Positions 14,303 to 23,621 of a stretch of 34,163 bases of DNA are shown one piece after another (the first letter of the stretch is position 1; each line of letters begins with the position of its first letter). A model generated the notes under the pieces. It did no database searches. It was not told where the DNA came from and was given only the letters and a program-made list of their open reading frames with translations. Position numbers and translations under genes: made by a program. Source of the stretch: Verrucomicrobiota bacterium (GTDB lineage: Bacteria; Verrucomicrobiota; Verrucomicrobiia; Palsa-1439); assembly GCA_003164675.1 (NCBI GenBank), contig PLTX01000023.1, forward strand, positions 1,983-36,145. The letters are read 5' to 3'.

Positions 14303-14995
14303 ATTTGGCTGCTTTCAGTACTTGCTTACCGGATAAGTTGGATTGGCGGGCACCGAGTGGAGATGGCACGCTCGTTGCGAGTGGACTCTCGATTGAAGGC
14401 TACTGGACTTCAGGGGGGCGGTACGGGACACACCCTTTAGGACGAATCTATGATTCGAATGCATTTTCGCTCCGACTCGAACCCAACACTGGGGGCAGCA
14501 AGCATCGTGGCTACGTCTCCCTCGCAGATTGTGCATTTTTTCACAAGCACAGCGCGGCATCAACAAAAATCAAGCTTGTGCGGCAACGGGTTGTCGTCCT
14601 GCCGTAGTAATCCGCAAGCAGGGCATACGGTGTGCGTCGTCAGACGCATATTCATCCCCCACCCCCACCTAGAATCGTGGGCCTCGACAGCCCACACGCT
14701 CAGCAGACGTCCCCATTCGCTTTTGCTCTTCTGCAGGCAATCTACGCATACAGTGACCTCTCCAGCCGCGACAATCGCCTTTACGCGCAGGGAGCAATAT
14801 CAGAGATTCTTCGCTTCGCTCAGAATGACAGAAGGACGGGAATCACAGCGAGACTGGCAAGCGGGGCGCTGGCGCTACGATTCCACTGCATCCGGGGCAA
14901 GCTCAGGGGGCACGGCGACAGAGCGCCGCGGCTACAAGCAGACAAGGGGAATTGCCTCCCCGCTTGGGACTCGAACGAAAGAAGCCGCGCGGTCT
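14303..14995. other. Gene-free stretch with dispersed repeat remnants
   Basis: The frames through this stretch lack coding character and ribosome binding sites. It holds the second copy of the 27-bp dispersed repeat (14910-14936) and the phrase CTTCGCTCAGAATGACAGA (14813-14831), which looks like an intergenic repeat remnant. It lies upstream of the PEP-CTERM gene and downstream of the phosphoesterase gene; any PEP-CTERM promoter should be at its left end, but none stands out. Confidence 0.55.
14910..14936 (-). repeat. Dispersed 27-bp GC-rich repeat, copy 2
   Basis: The inverted counterpart of 2542-2568: 25 of 27 positions agree when read on the minus strand. Both copies lie in gene-free DNA flanked by other repeat-like phrases. 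Confidence 0.75.
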
Positions 14996-17557
14996 CTAAT
15001 CGTCGTTATCGGCTTTGGCCTTCGCTTGGTCACGGGTGACCACGAAGGCGGCGCGGGTGGGGGCGGGGGCGTGGGAGTTTTCACCGCGGACGGAGCGCCA
15101 GATGACTTCGTTAAGGAGCAGATCATCGGCGGCATCTTCCTTGGTGAAATCCATCGTGCGGGAGACTTTTTCGCCCCAGGTGACCTTCGTGCTGAGCTCA
15201 TTGAGGTCAATGCGCGCAGGAAGGGTGGTGTAGACGGTCGGGTCGGGCTTGCCCTGGAAGGCGGCAAACATCGGCGCGGCGGCGGCATCGAATTGCGACA
15301 TGGGCTTGAGGCCGAGGATCAACTCGATCGTGCGCAGCATGCTGCTGGTGGAGTACATGGTGGAATCGACCATGTGGCGTTTGATGTACGGGCTGACGAC
15401 GAAGCCGAGCGTGCGATGCGCGTCGACGTGGTCGGCCCCGTTCTGCGCGTCGTCTTCGAGGATGAAAATGGCGGTCTGTGACCAGAATTTGGAGTGGCTG
15501 ATACCCTCGACGATGCGGCCGAGCGCGGCGTCGTTGTCGGCGAGGCAGGCGCTGGGTGTTCGTTTGCCCTGGCGCGCGCCGTAGGTGTGATCGCCGGGCA
15601 GTCGAACCACCTGCAAGCGGGGCATGTCGCCGTCGTCTTCGAATCGCTTGAGTTCGTGAAGGAACCGGTCGGCGCGTTTGGCGTCGGGATAATCGAGATC
15701 GAAACCCCGATACATTTCGTCGAGATGGCCTCGCAACGCCTTCACGCGCGGGGTCGACGGGTCCATGGGCGTCTTTCCATTGGCGACGAATTCGCCGTAG
15801 CTGCGATAGCTCACACCCGCGTCCGCGGCCCGGTCCCAGAGATAACCACCAGCCGGTGTGGCCATGGGGAAGACTCCTTCGGCAGGGTAGACGTATTTCT
15901 TACTCTGGTTGTGACCGTACTGGAGTCGCCACATCTTTTGGACAAAATCACTCGCATATGCGCCCATGGTCCACTCGTGTCCGTCGGCGCTGATTTCGGC
16001 GTCGGCGTAAAAATTGTCGAGCAGAACGAAGTCACGGGCCAACTGGTGCTGGTTCGGCGTGACTTCCTCGGGGAACAGGCAGAGGTTCGTGTCGCCGTTG
16101 CCCTCCTTCATGTCGCCCAGGACCTGATCGTACGTGCGGTTCTCTTTGATGACGTAGAAGACATACTTGATGGGGCTTGGGTCGCCGGGAGTCTGCGGAA
16201 TCGGGCTGTCATCGGGGCGCGTAGCGGTCACCGAGGCATCCGCCTTGAGCGGGCTGCAGCGGTAAGCGGCGGCAGTGTAAACCACGAGTTGATTGTCAAA
16301 CTCGTCGCGCGAGCGCGGCAAATCGATCACGCTCAGGGCGCCCTTGAGAAGTTCGGCAATGTATTGCGGGAGCGTCTCGGCGCGGCTCTTGCGGCCGGGT
16401 TGCGGGCCATTCGGGTTGGCCATTGGGACGATCCCTTTGCCATTGCTGACGAGCAGGCGCCTGCCGTCGGGCGTCACGCGGACGGAAGTCGGATACCAAC
16501 CGACAGGGATGAAACCGAGCGAGTGGCTGTGACCGGGCGCGCTCACGTCGAACACGGCGAGATTGTTGTTGCCGTCGTTGGCGACGAAGAGGATTTTCTC
16601 GTCCGGCGTGAGGGCCAGGCTGTTGGGGGTCGAGCCGGAGGGCGCATTGGGATAGAGCGCGGCGGTGAGCGTTTCCAGGGTCTTGCCGGTTTCCGTGTCG
16701 AACACGGTGACGGTGTTGCGGTTGGCGTTGGCGACAAAGAGCGTATGGCCGGTGGCGGTCAGGACCATTTCATTGGGATGTTCCTGGGTGGGCCAGCGAG
16801 CGATCACCTTCTGCGAATCCAAATCGACCACGGCAACCTCGGCGTTGCCCCACAGGCTGACGTAGACCCGATGCCGTTTCTCGTCGATGCGGCAGGCGTA
16901 CGGGAACACGCCTTCGTGGTTGAGTTCAAGATCGACCGAATGCGCCGGCTTGGTGACGGTTTCGAACGAGTTGGTCAGCGAGTCGGGCGTCAAGGGGACG
17001 TCGATGACGGTGTTCGTGCGCAAATCGACGATCGAAACGCTCTGCCCGTAGAGATTCGCAACGCAGAGTTTGTTGAGTTTGGAATCGACGGCCAATCCGG
17101 CGGCGATACCGACGTTGTCGGCGCTGCGCAGTTGGATGTCGTGTGGATTCGTGAGAAGGCCGTCCTGGAAATGATAACTGTGGATGACTTCGTCACTGGC
17201 GCCGCTGCAAAACAGTTGTGAACCGTCGCGGGAGAACTCGATCCCATAGAAGGCCTCGTGGAGCGGGGCGTTGGTGACGACTTTCTCCGTCTTCAAATCC
17301 ACGATCCGGAGCCCGTGCTGGCTGTAGCCCGTGTGCAGGATCGCGGCGAAACGGCCCGAGGGATCAACGGCAATGTTGATGGGAAAGTCGCCCAGTTCGA
17401 TTTGCCGGCCGACCGGGCGAAGCGACCACTGGTTCGGCAGCAAAACGGAACCGTCGCGGCGCTGGCCGGGCAGCGACACCGGCGTCTTCGCCTCCCGAGC
17501 CAATGAAAAGGCCGCAGTCGCCAACAGGGCGGCAACACTCAGTATGAGCCTGCGCAT
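14996..17557 (-). CDS. Exported beta-propeller phosphoesterase
   Basis: An 853-residue exported protein. ATG 17557 is chosen because it directly precedes a signal peptide (MRRLILSVAALLATAAFSLA); the open frame extends 37 codons upstream without further signal. Residues about 40-400 form a YVTN-type seven-bladed propeller with recurring units such as LFVANANRNTVTVFDTETGK and ILFVANDGNNNLAVFD. The C-terminal half is a phosphoesterase domain of the phospholipase C/acid phosphatase type: KYVFYVIKENRTYDQ (E472, N473, R474), ADAEISADGHEWTMGAYASD and FILEDDAQNGADHVDAHR supply the metal-binding acids and histidines. It should hydrolyse phosphoesters outside the cytoplasmic membrane. The organophosphate transporter gene lies directly upstream on the same strand. 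Confidence 0.88.
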   Translation of the reverse strand: MRRLILSVAALLATAAFSLAREAKTPVSLPGQRRDGSVLLPNQWSLRPVGRQIELGDFPINIAVDPSGRFAAILHTGYSQHGLRIVDLKTEKVVTNAPLHEAFYGIEFSRDGSQLFCSGASDEVIHSYHFQDGLLTNPHDIQLRSADNVGIAAGLAVDSKLNKLCVANLYGQSVSIVDLRTNTVIDVPLTPDSLTNSFETVTKPAHSVDLELNHEGVFPYACRIDEKRHRVYVSLWGNAEVAVVDLDSQKVIARWPTQEHPNEMVLTATGHTLFVANANRNTVTVFDTETGKTLETLTAALYPNAPSGSTPNSLALTPDEKILFVANDGNNNLAVFDVSAPGHSHSLGFIPVGWYPTSVRVTPDGRRLLVSNGKGIVPMANPNGPQPGRKSRAETLPQYIAELLKGALSVIDLPRSRDEFDNQLVVYTAAAYRCSPLKADASVTATRPDDSPIPQTPGDPSPIKYVFYVIKENRTYDQVLGDMKEGNGDTNLCLFPEEVTPNQHQLARDFVLLDNFYADAEISADGHEWTMGAYASDFVQKMWRLQYGHNQSKKYVYPAEGVFPMATPAGGYLWDRAADAGVSYRSYGEFVANGKTPMDPSTPRVKALRGHLDEMYRGFDLDYPDAKRADRFLHELKRFEDDGDMPRLQVVRLPGDHTYGARQGKRTPSACLADNDAALGRIVEGISHSKFWSQTAIFILEDDAQNGADHVDAHRTLGFVVSPYIKRHMVDSTMYSTSSMLRTIELILGLKPMSQFDAAAAPMFAAFQGKPDPTVYTTLPARIDLNELSTKVTWGEKVSRTMDFTKEDAADDLLLNEVIWRSVRGENSHAPAPTRAAFVVTRDQAKAKADNDD

Positions 17558-17700
17558 AAATCCGTGGCGGATTATGACGGCAATTCTCCGGTTGTAAAGT
17601 TGGGACAAGGTCCAGGGACGTTCTTGACTTTCCTGATATTGACAGGCCGTTGAAATGTTCTGGCTCAAGGTTCTTATCTCCTTTGGTTAAATGACTCGAT

Positions 17701-19089
17701 TCAATCGTTGTAGCCGTGGGCTTTGGCCGGCCAGGCCGCGGCAAAAAGCAGCGTTCCCAGGATTGTCGCGATGAGGAGCACGCGGAAAGCCGCGTCCCAT
17801 CCGTGATCCTCCACCAACCGGCCCAGTCCCCATCCCGAAAGCACCGTGCTCGCATAACCAAAAATGCTGGTCAACCCCACGGCCGTGCCTGCGGCGCGCT
17901 TGGTGGCCAGATTGGCGGCGGTGACCGCCAACAGGCATTGCGGGCCATAGATGAAAAAGCCCACCGCGCCCAGCATGGCGGTTGTCAATAATTCCGATTT
18001 CACCGGCACTTTCCAAAACACCAGGACCGAAACGCCCGCCAGAATCATATAGATCAGGCACATCCGCGCGGCGCGTCCCGCCAGCCAGCGGTCCGTGAGC
18101 CGTCCGCCGATCAACGCGCCCATCAGGCCGCAGGCTTCGAACGTCACAACCATCCACGCCGCGTGCCGGATCTCGATGTGCTTGGCCTGCATCAGCATGG
18201 TCGGACCCCAATCCAGCACGGCGAAACGGACGGTGTAGACGAAGAAATTGGCGATAGAGACGAGCCAGATGTATTTGTTCTTGAAGACGCGCTCGATCAC
18301 AAAGGCCCGGAACTCCGCGCGCGACTGCTCTTGCGTCCCCGCTGTGTGCGTGCCCTCCACTTCCGGCAGTCCGACGGACGGAGGCGTGTCCGGGGTGTTG
18401 AACCAGATGAACACCGCGCAAACCAGCGCGATGCCCGCGGGGACGAAGAAGCACGACCGCCAGCCGAAGCCAAAGTAGACGAGGTTGCTGCATAACACCA
18501 GAATCAGCCCGCCTCCGATGCAATGGGACGAATTCCAGATCGAAAACTTGGTCGCCAGTTGCTTCGGTGGGAACCAGTTCGCCATCAACCGCGCGCAGGG
18601 CGGGAAACCCATGCCTTGAAACCAGCCGTTGAGCATCCAGATGATGCCCATCGTCAGCACGGCGGAACTGAAGCCGAACAACACGTTCATGAGCGCCGAT
18701 GCGATGAGGCCGACCGTCAGAAATGCGCGTGAACTGGAGCGGTCGGCGAGAAAGCCGTTCCCGAATTTCGAGACGCCATACAGCAGCCCGTGCGCCGTCA
18801 GAAACAAGCCGAGGTGCGCCTTGTCGATGCCGTCCTTTTCCATGTACGGCATCGCGATGCTCAGGTTCTTGCGCACAAAATAAAACGTGGCGTAGCCGAT
18901 GATGGAAGCGACCAGAACGCGCTTCTGCCACGAGCGATACTTGGCCGCAATCTCCTGCGGATCGGTCAACATCACCGCCGCGCGGGAGGCGGGTTGGAAA
19001 ATCCCCAGCAAACCGCCGACGGCCCGAGGAGCAACTGCTTGCGGCGCTCCGGGCCCGGCCACCGCTCTTGATTCAGATTCGGTCTGCAA
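17701..19089 (-). CDS. Organophosphate:phosphate antiporter, GlpT/UhpC type MFS
   Basis: A 462-residue integral membrane protein with about 12 transmembrane helices. GYATFYFVRKNLSIAMPYM, HGLLYGVSKFGNGFLADR and GWFQGMGFPPCARLMANWF are signatures of the GlpT/UhpT/UhpC organophosphate-inorganic phosphate exchanger family, including the conserved arginine of the first helix region. The start is uncertain: TTG 19089 is the outer candidate and ATG 18972 the first ATG. The segment LLGIFQPAS upstream of 18972 resembles the GlpT N-terminus, so a start upstream of 18972 is likely. The phosphoesterase gene follows 143 bases downstream, suggesting that products of extracellular hydrolysis such as glycerol phosphates or sugar phosphates are imported. 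Family is firm; the substrate is inferred. Confidence 0.88.
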   Translation of the reverse strand: MQTESESRAVAGPGAPQAVAPRAVGGLLGIFQPASRAAVMLTDPQEIAAKYRSWQKRVLVASIIGYATFYFVRKNLSIAMPYMEKDGIDKAHLGLFLTAHGLLYGVSKFGNGFLADRSSSRAFLTVGLIASALMNVLFGFSSAVLTMGIIWMLNGWFQGMGFPPCARLMANWFPPKQLATKFSIWNSSHCIGGGLILVLCSNLVYFGFGWRSCFFVPAGIALVCAVFIWFNTPDTPPSVGLPEVEGTHTAGTQEQSRAEFRAFVIERVFKNKYIWLVSIANFFVYTVRFAVLDWGPTMLMQAKHIEIRHAAWMVVTFEACGLMGALIGGRLTDRWLAGRAARMCLIYMILAGVSVLVFWKVPVKSELLTTAMLGAVGFFIYGPQCLLAVTAANLATKRAAGTAVGLTSIFGYASTVLSGWGLGRLVEDHGWDAAFRVLLIATILGTLLFAAAWPAKAHGYND

Positions 19090-19459
19090 GCTCTGCTACC
19101 TCGCTGGGAGAAACAAGCTCCTTAACCCCTTCGTCGAACGCTGACGTCAGCCACAGCCACACGCCATCTTCTGCGGATGAGCGCGGGCGATGGAATACCA
19201 CGGGCGGGGATGCTTCCGCAAGCCACAAGCGCCGGATGGAATCGTGGCATCATGATGCCGCGAATTCTGCCAGGGTCGCGCGCCGCAGGTCCTTGTCGCT
19301 CCGGTGGATCAACGCGCAACTGCGCGGTGTTCGATTTGGGTTTGTTTCGCAAAATCGAGTCCGACGAAGCCGAACCGAAAGAGGGACGCTTGCCGTTGGC
19401 CGCATCCGCACGCCGCCCATTGCCACTTGATCGTTTGTGAGTTTGCAAGCCCGCGAGGG
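19090..19459. other. Intergenic stretch, no gene seen
   Basis: This lies between the transporter start and the end of the first TPR membrane protein. Frames here have unlikely compositions and no ribosome binding sites. It presumably contains the promoter of the transporter-phosphoesterase pair, but I see no convincing -35/-10 pair. Confidence 0.45.
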
Positions 19460-21484
19460 TCACTGACCTGCCTGCAGTCGCGTCAACGCTTTTCTCGCGG
19501 GGGTAAAGTCCGGTCGGAGTTTTAAGGCCTGCTGGTAGTGCTCGATGGCCTCCGACGTGCGGCCCAGCTTCTCCAATGCCAGCCCCAAGTTGAAATGCGC
19601 TTCGACGTAGTCGGGTTTGATTCGCACGGCGTGTTCGTATTGCGCAACGGCCTCCGGCAATTTTCCCATGCGCTGGTAGATGGCTCCAAGGTTGCTGTGT
19701 GCCTCGGCAGAATCGGGATTGATTCGCAACGCCTGCTCGTACTCTCCAATGGCCTCTTGCATTTTGCCCGTTTGGAGAAAGGCATTTCCCAGATTGACAT
19801 GTGCCTCGATATCATCCGGTTTGATTCGCAACGCCAGTTCATAGTGCGCGATCGCTTCGCGGACTTTGCCGATGTGGAGCAATGCGTTTCCTAGGTTGAC
19901 ATGAGCCTCGACGTAGTCGGGCTTGAGCTGTACCGCCCGCTCATAGCGCTCGATCGCTTCTGATGCACGGCCCGACCGTTCCAAAGCGCGCCCCAAGTGG
20001 TTGTGTGCCTCCGCGAACTCAGGCTTGAGCCGCAGCACTTCCTCGAAGATTTGAACGGCTTCAGGCACCCGTCCCTCTTGCGCCAATGCGGCTCCAAGCG
20101 CCCACCGCCCATTCGCGTAGCACTTAACGCTCCACAACAAGTTAAACGCCACCGAGAAACCCAGGAGCACGCCCCAAGCCCAGCGGGCGACACGTCGGCG
20201 GACCGACTGGCCGACCAACGCACGCTCCAATCCAAGGATACCAATCACAGCCAATATCAGCAGCGGCGGCAGGAAGTCTACCTCATAGCGGATGATCGCA
20301 CTCTCGTAGAACAAAAGAGTCAGCACACACGTCCCAAACAACAGGGCCACACCCGTCACAAACCGGCGCAACGTCAATGCCTCCTGCCCCGACCGGCTCC
20401 ACCACGCCAGCGGCACCGCGAATGCCAGCCACACGAGTGGAATATTGGTGAGGACGCCGAATGCAGTCTCAACCCGAGCATAGCCCCTCGGGAATGGTGG
20501 CACGGAGATTTCGTGCACAAACGGGAAATGAGCGCTCCAGTGCGCCGGCTCAAGAAAGTAGATGCAAAAATTGAACCAGAGATAGCGCAAGCGGAAGAAT
20601 TGCCGTGCAATCGGCCGGACGGCAGCCAGTTGGTAGTGCTGCCCGAACTCGAATGGACTATCGAATCGCATCGCGTTGTAGAGCATCAAGCCCACGCCAA
20701 TAAGCGTGATGGGACCGATGGCTGCGATTAGCAGCGTCCAAACGCGCCGTCGCTCATGCCGCGCTTGGGCCACCGGCACCAATAGGATCACGGCGCCGAA
20801 TAGCAAGGACGACCGGGCTCCCACCGCCAGTCCGTACGCCAGACTCGCCACCGACAGCCACCGGCACTGCCGCTCCGGCTCGTGTAGCGCGCGCCAAATC
20901 GCCCACAGCGTCAGCATCGTCAGCATGTACCCGCAACTGATCGCCACTTCGTAAACATCGGACCACGGCAACAGCGCCGGCACGCCCGTCGCCAAGCCGA
21001 GCGCCAGCGCGCACAGCGCCACCACCCAGATGCTCACCTCGGAAAAGTAACGCCGCCACACCGCGCGCAGCAGGCCCACGCTGGCCAGAAGGCCAATGGC
21101 GCAAAAGATCACCACGGCTTGTCCCTGGAAAAGATATCGCCCGGTCACTGCGACATACGGCCAGAATAGTATCAAGGCAGGCGTAACCCCAAAATACAGG
21201 TAGAGTCTGCCCTTGTAGTAGCTCAGGTCGTGTAACCGGTCGGGACCAAAACGGTACGGCTCATTAGTGGTCGGATTGTACGGGTCGGCGAGTCGCATGA
21301 ATCCGGGTGGCACCTCTTTTTTCAGGCTGAGTTGGCCGGCGCGAAAACCCCGCACCAACAAATTGTAGTACGTGTCAGCCGCATTCGGGCTCAATGATCC
21401 CCACTGGCCCGACTGGGCGATGTACGCATAGACACCGACAACAACCGCACACACTCCCACCAAAACTGTCCGGCTGGCGTTCAA
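19460..21484 (-). CDS. GT-C-like membrane protein with six C-terminal TPR units
   Basis: A protein of about 674 residues. The N-terminal two thirds hold about ten hydrophobic segments; the first large periplasmic loop has ADTYYNLLVRGFRAGQLSLK and DLSYYKGRLYLYFGVTPALI, as in uncharacterised polytopic proteins that resemble GT-C glycosyltransferases. From about residue 460, six consecutive 34-residue TPR units follow (consensus EAHxNLGxAL-x-GK-x-EAI-x-YEQALRIKPD). TTG 21484 gives the same N-terminal length as the paralogue next door (MNASRTVLVGVC against MKNEWRVLIGVC); TTG 21499 is also possible. It is the third of three tandem genes of similar build. The likely role is transfer of lipid-linked sugar to a protein or glycan at the membrane, with the TPR part binding a partner, but no catalytic residue is proven. 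Confidence 0.75.
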   Translation of the reverse strand: MNASRTVLVGVCAVVVGVYAYIAQSGQWGSLSPNAADTYYNLLVRGFRAGQLSLKKEVPPGFMRLADPYNPTTNEPYRFGPDRLHDLSYYKGRLYLYFGVTPALILFWPYVAVTGRYLFQGQAVVIFCAIGLLASVGLLRAVWRRYFSEVSIWVVALCALALGLATGVPALLPWSDVYEVAISCGYMLTMLTLWAIWRALHEPERQCRWLSVASLAYGLAVGARSSLLFGAVILLVPVAQARHERRRVWTLLIAAIGPITLIGVGLMLYNAMRFDSPFEFGQHYQLAAVRPIARQFFRLRYLWFNFCIYFLEPAHWSAHFPFVHEISVPPFPRGYARVETAFGVLTNIPLVWLAFAVPLAWWSRSGQEALTLRRFVTGVALLFGTCVLTLLFYESAIIRYEVDFLPPLLILAVIGILGLERALVGQSVRRRVARWAWGVLLGFSVAFNLLWSVKCYANGRWALGAALAQEGRVPEAVQIFEEVLRLKPEFAEAHNHLGRALERSGRASEAIERYERAVQLKPDYVEAHVNLGNALLHIGKVREAIAHYELALRIKPDDIEAHVNLGNAFLQTGKMQEAIGEYEQALRINPDSAEAHSNLGAIYQRMGKLPEAVAQYEHAVRIKPDYVEAHFNLGLALEKLGRTSEAIEHYQQALKLRPDFTPARKALTRLQAGQ

Positions 21485-21575
21485 TGGAACCGAATCCAAT
21501 CACATGTCCCGCTCGCACGCAATGGATAACGCGTTGGCGGTGGTGGCCAATGCCCTTGCGACGCAACCTTGAGAG

Positions 21576-23498
21576 TCACGGGCCGGCTCCTAATCGCGCC
21601 AACGCATTTCTCACCGGGGTAAAGTCTGGTCGGAGTTTCAGCGCCTGCTGGTAGTGCCCGATGGCCTCCGGCGTGCGGCCCAGCTTCTCCAGCGCCAGCC
21701 CCAGATTGAAATGCGCTTCGACGTAATCGGGTTTGATTCGGAGGGCCTGTTCGTATTGCGCAATGGCCTCCGGCAACTTGCCCATCCGCTGGTAGATGGC
21801 TCCAAGGTTGCTGTGTGCCTCGGCAGAATCGGGATTGATTCGCAACGCCTGCTCGTACTGTTCGATTGCTTCCGCCACTTTACCCATTCGCAGGAAAGCG
21901 CTCCCGAGATTGTTGTACACCTCGGCATCATCAGGCTTGATCCGGAGGGATTGCTTCCAATGTCCGATCGCCTCCTGCACCCTGCCCGCTTGCAGCAAGG
22001 TGTACCCCAGGTTGTTGTGGGCCTCGGCGTAATCCGGCTTGATCCGCAACGCCAGTTCGAATTGCTCGATGGCCCCCGTCGTTTTGCCCGCATTCGCCAG
22101 GACGATCCCGAGGTTGTAGTGCGTCTGGGCGTAGTGCCCAACGCTCGCGAACAGGTTAAACGCCACCGAGAAACCCAGGAGCACGCCCCAAGCCCAGCGG
22201 GCGACACGTCGGCGGACCGACTGGCCGACCAACGCACGTTCCATTCCGAGTATTCCCACCACAGCCAACAGCAGTAGCGCCGGCAGAAACTCCACCTCAT
22301 AGCGGGAAGTCGAGGCCCAGAAAAGCCCGAGCGTCAGGGCGCACGCCCCGAACAACAGCGCCGTGGCCGCCACGAACCAGCGCAAGATCAAGGCCGCCTG
22401 TTCCGACCGATTCCGCCATGCCAGGGGAACTGCCAGCGCTGCCCATATTAAGGGGGTGTTGGTCATCACGCCAAAAGCGTCATCAACCGCGCAATGACCG
22501 GCAGGCAAGGGCGGCACGACAATATCCTGCACAAAAGGAAAATGGCTGCTCCAGCACACCGGCTCCAGAAAGTAGACTCGCAAATTGAACCAGAGGTAAC
22601 GCAGACTGAATAATTGCCGCGCAACCTGCCGCCCCATGGCCAACTCATAGTGCTGCCCGAATTCCAGTGCATTGCCGAACCGCAGGTAATTGTAGAGCAT
22701 CAAGCCCACGCCGATAAGCGTGATGGGACCGATGGCTGCGATCAGCAGCGTCCAAACGCGCCGCCGCTCGTGCCACGCCTGCGCCACCGGCACCAGCAGA
22801 ATCGCCGCGCCGAACAACAATGAAGGCCGGGCTCCCACCGCCAGTCCGTACGCCAGACTCGCCGCTGACAGCCACCGGCACTGCCGCTCCGGCTCGTGTA
22901 GCGCGCGCCAAATCGCCCACAGCGTCAGCATCGTCAGCATGTACCCGCAACTGATCGCCACTTCGTAAGCTTCGCACCTCCCCAACAGCATCGGCACACC
23001 TGTCGCCAAACCGAACGCCAGCGCGCAGGCTGCCACCACCCAGACGCTCACCTCGGGAAAGTGACGCCGCCACAGCGCGCGCAGGAGGCCCACGCTGGCC
23101 AGAAAGCCCATGGCGCTAAAGATCACCACGGCCTGTCTGTGAAATAGATATTGTCCCGTAATCGCGACGAACGGCCAGAATAGTATCAAGGCGGGCGTAA
23201 CCCCAAAGTACAGGTAGAGTCTGCCCTTGTAGTAGCTCAGGTCATGCAACCTGTAAGGCGCCGTCCGATAAGGGGCGTTGGCCGTCGGATCGTAGGGGTC
23301 GGCCAGTTGCGCGAGCCCGGTCGGCGCCTCCTTCTTGAGACTGAGCTGGCCGGCGCGAAAACCCCGCACCAACAAATTGTAGTATGTGTCAGCCGCATCC
23401 GGACTCTGCAGTTCCAACGCGCCCGACTGGGCCATGTACGTGTAGACCCCGATAACAAGCGCACACACTCCGATCAATACTCTCCACTCATTCTTCAT
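21576..23498 (-). CDS. GT-C-like membrane protein with five C-terminal TPR units (paralogue)
   Basis: A 640-residue tandem paralogue of the 19460-21484 gene, starting at ATG 23498. The membrane part is collinear with its neighbour and shares DTYYNLLVRGFRAGQLSLKK, DLSYYKGRLYLYFGVTPALI and VAISCGYMLTMLTLWAIWRA. The C-terminal part has five TPR units, one fewer than the neighbour, and the last two are nearly identical between the genes. Three DNA tracts of 73, 84 and 102 bases are identical in the two genes while intervening parts have clearly diverged, which suggests gene conversion. The gap to the downstream neighbour is under 100 bases, so they are probably co-transcribed. Function is as uncertain as for the neighbour. 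Confidence 0.75.
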   Translation of the reverse strand: MKNEWRVLIGVCALVIGVYTYMAQSGALELQSPDAADTYYNLLVRGFRAGQLSLKKEAPTGLAQLADPYDPTANAPYRTAPYRLHDLSYYKGRLYLYFGVTPALILFWPFVAITGQYLFHRQAVVIFSAMGFLASVGLLRALWRRHFPEVSVWVVAACALAFGLATGVPMLLGRCEAYEVAISCGYMLTMLTLWAIWRALHEPERQCRWLSAASLAYGLAVGARPSLLFGAAILLVPVAQAWHERRRVWTLLIAAIGPITLIGVGLMLYNYLRFGNALEFGQHYELAMGRQVARQLFSLRYLWFNLRVYFLEPVCWSSHFPFVQDIVVPPLPAGHCAVDDAFGVMTNTPLIWAALAVPLAWRNRSEQAALILRWFVAATALLFGACALTLGLFWASTSRYEVEFLPALLLLAVVGILGMERALVGQSVRRRVARWAWGVLLGFSVAFNLFASVGHYAQTHYNLGIVLANAGKTTGAIEQFELALRIKPDYAEAHNNLGYTLLQAGRVQEAIGHWKQSLRIKPDDAEVYNNLGSAFLRMGKVAEAIEQYEQALRINPDSAEAHSNLGAIYQRMGKLPEAIAQYEQALRIKPDYVEAHFNLGLALEKLGRTPEAIGHYQQALKLRPDFTPVRNALARLGAGP

Positions 23499-23621
23499 CG
23501 CGCTGGCGGCCTTTTCGTCATCACCCTTGTGTCCGTTGAAGGAATACCTCTTGCCTGCCCGACATCAAGTCAAGAAGGCGTAGTTGAGCCTGGCTCCTGT
23601 TGTGACCGGGCAGTGGCAAGC

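Noticed and set aside
15494-17221. 575-codon open frame on the plus strand opposite the phosphoesterase
   Set aside because: It is antisense to a well-supported protein, its composition is implausible, and it lacks motifs and a ribosome binding site; long antisense frames are expected in GC-rich DNA.
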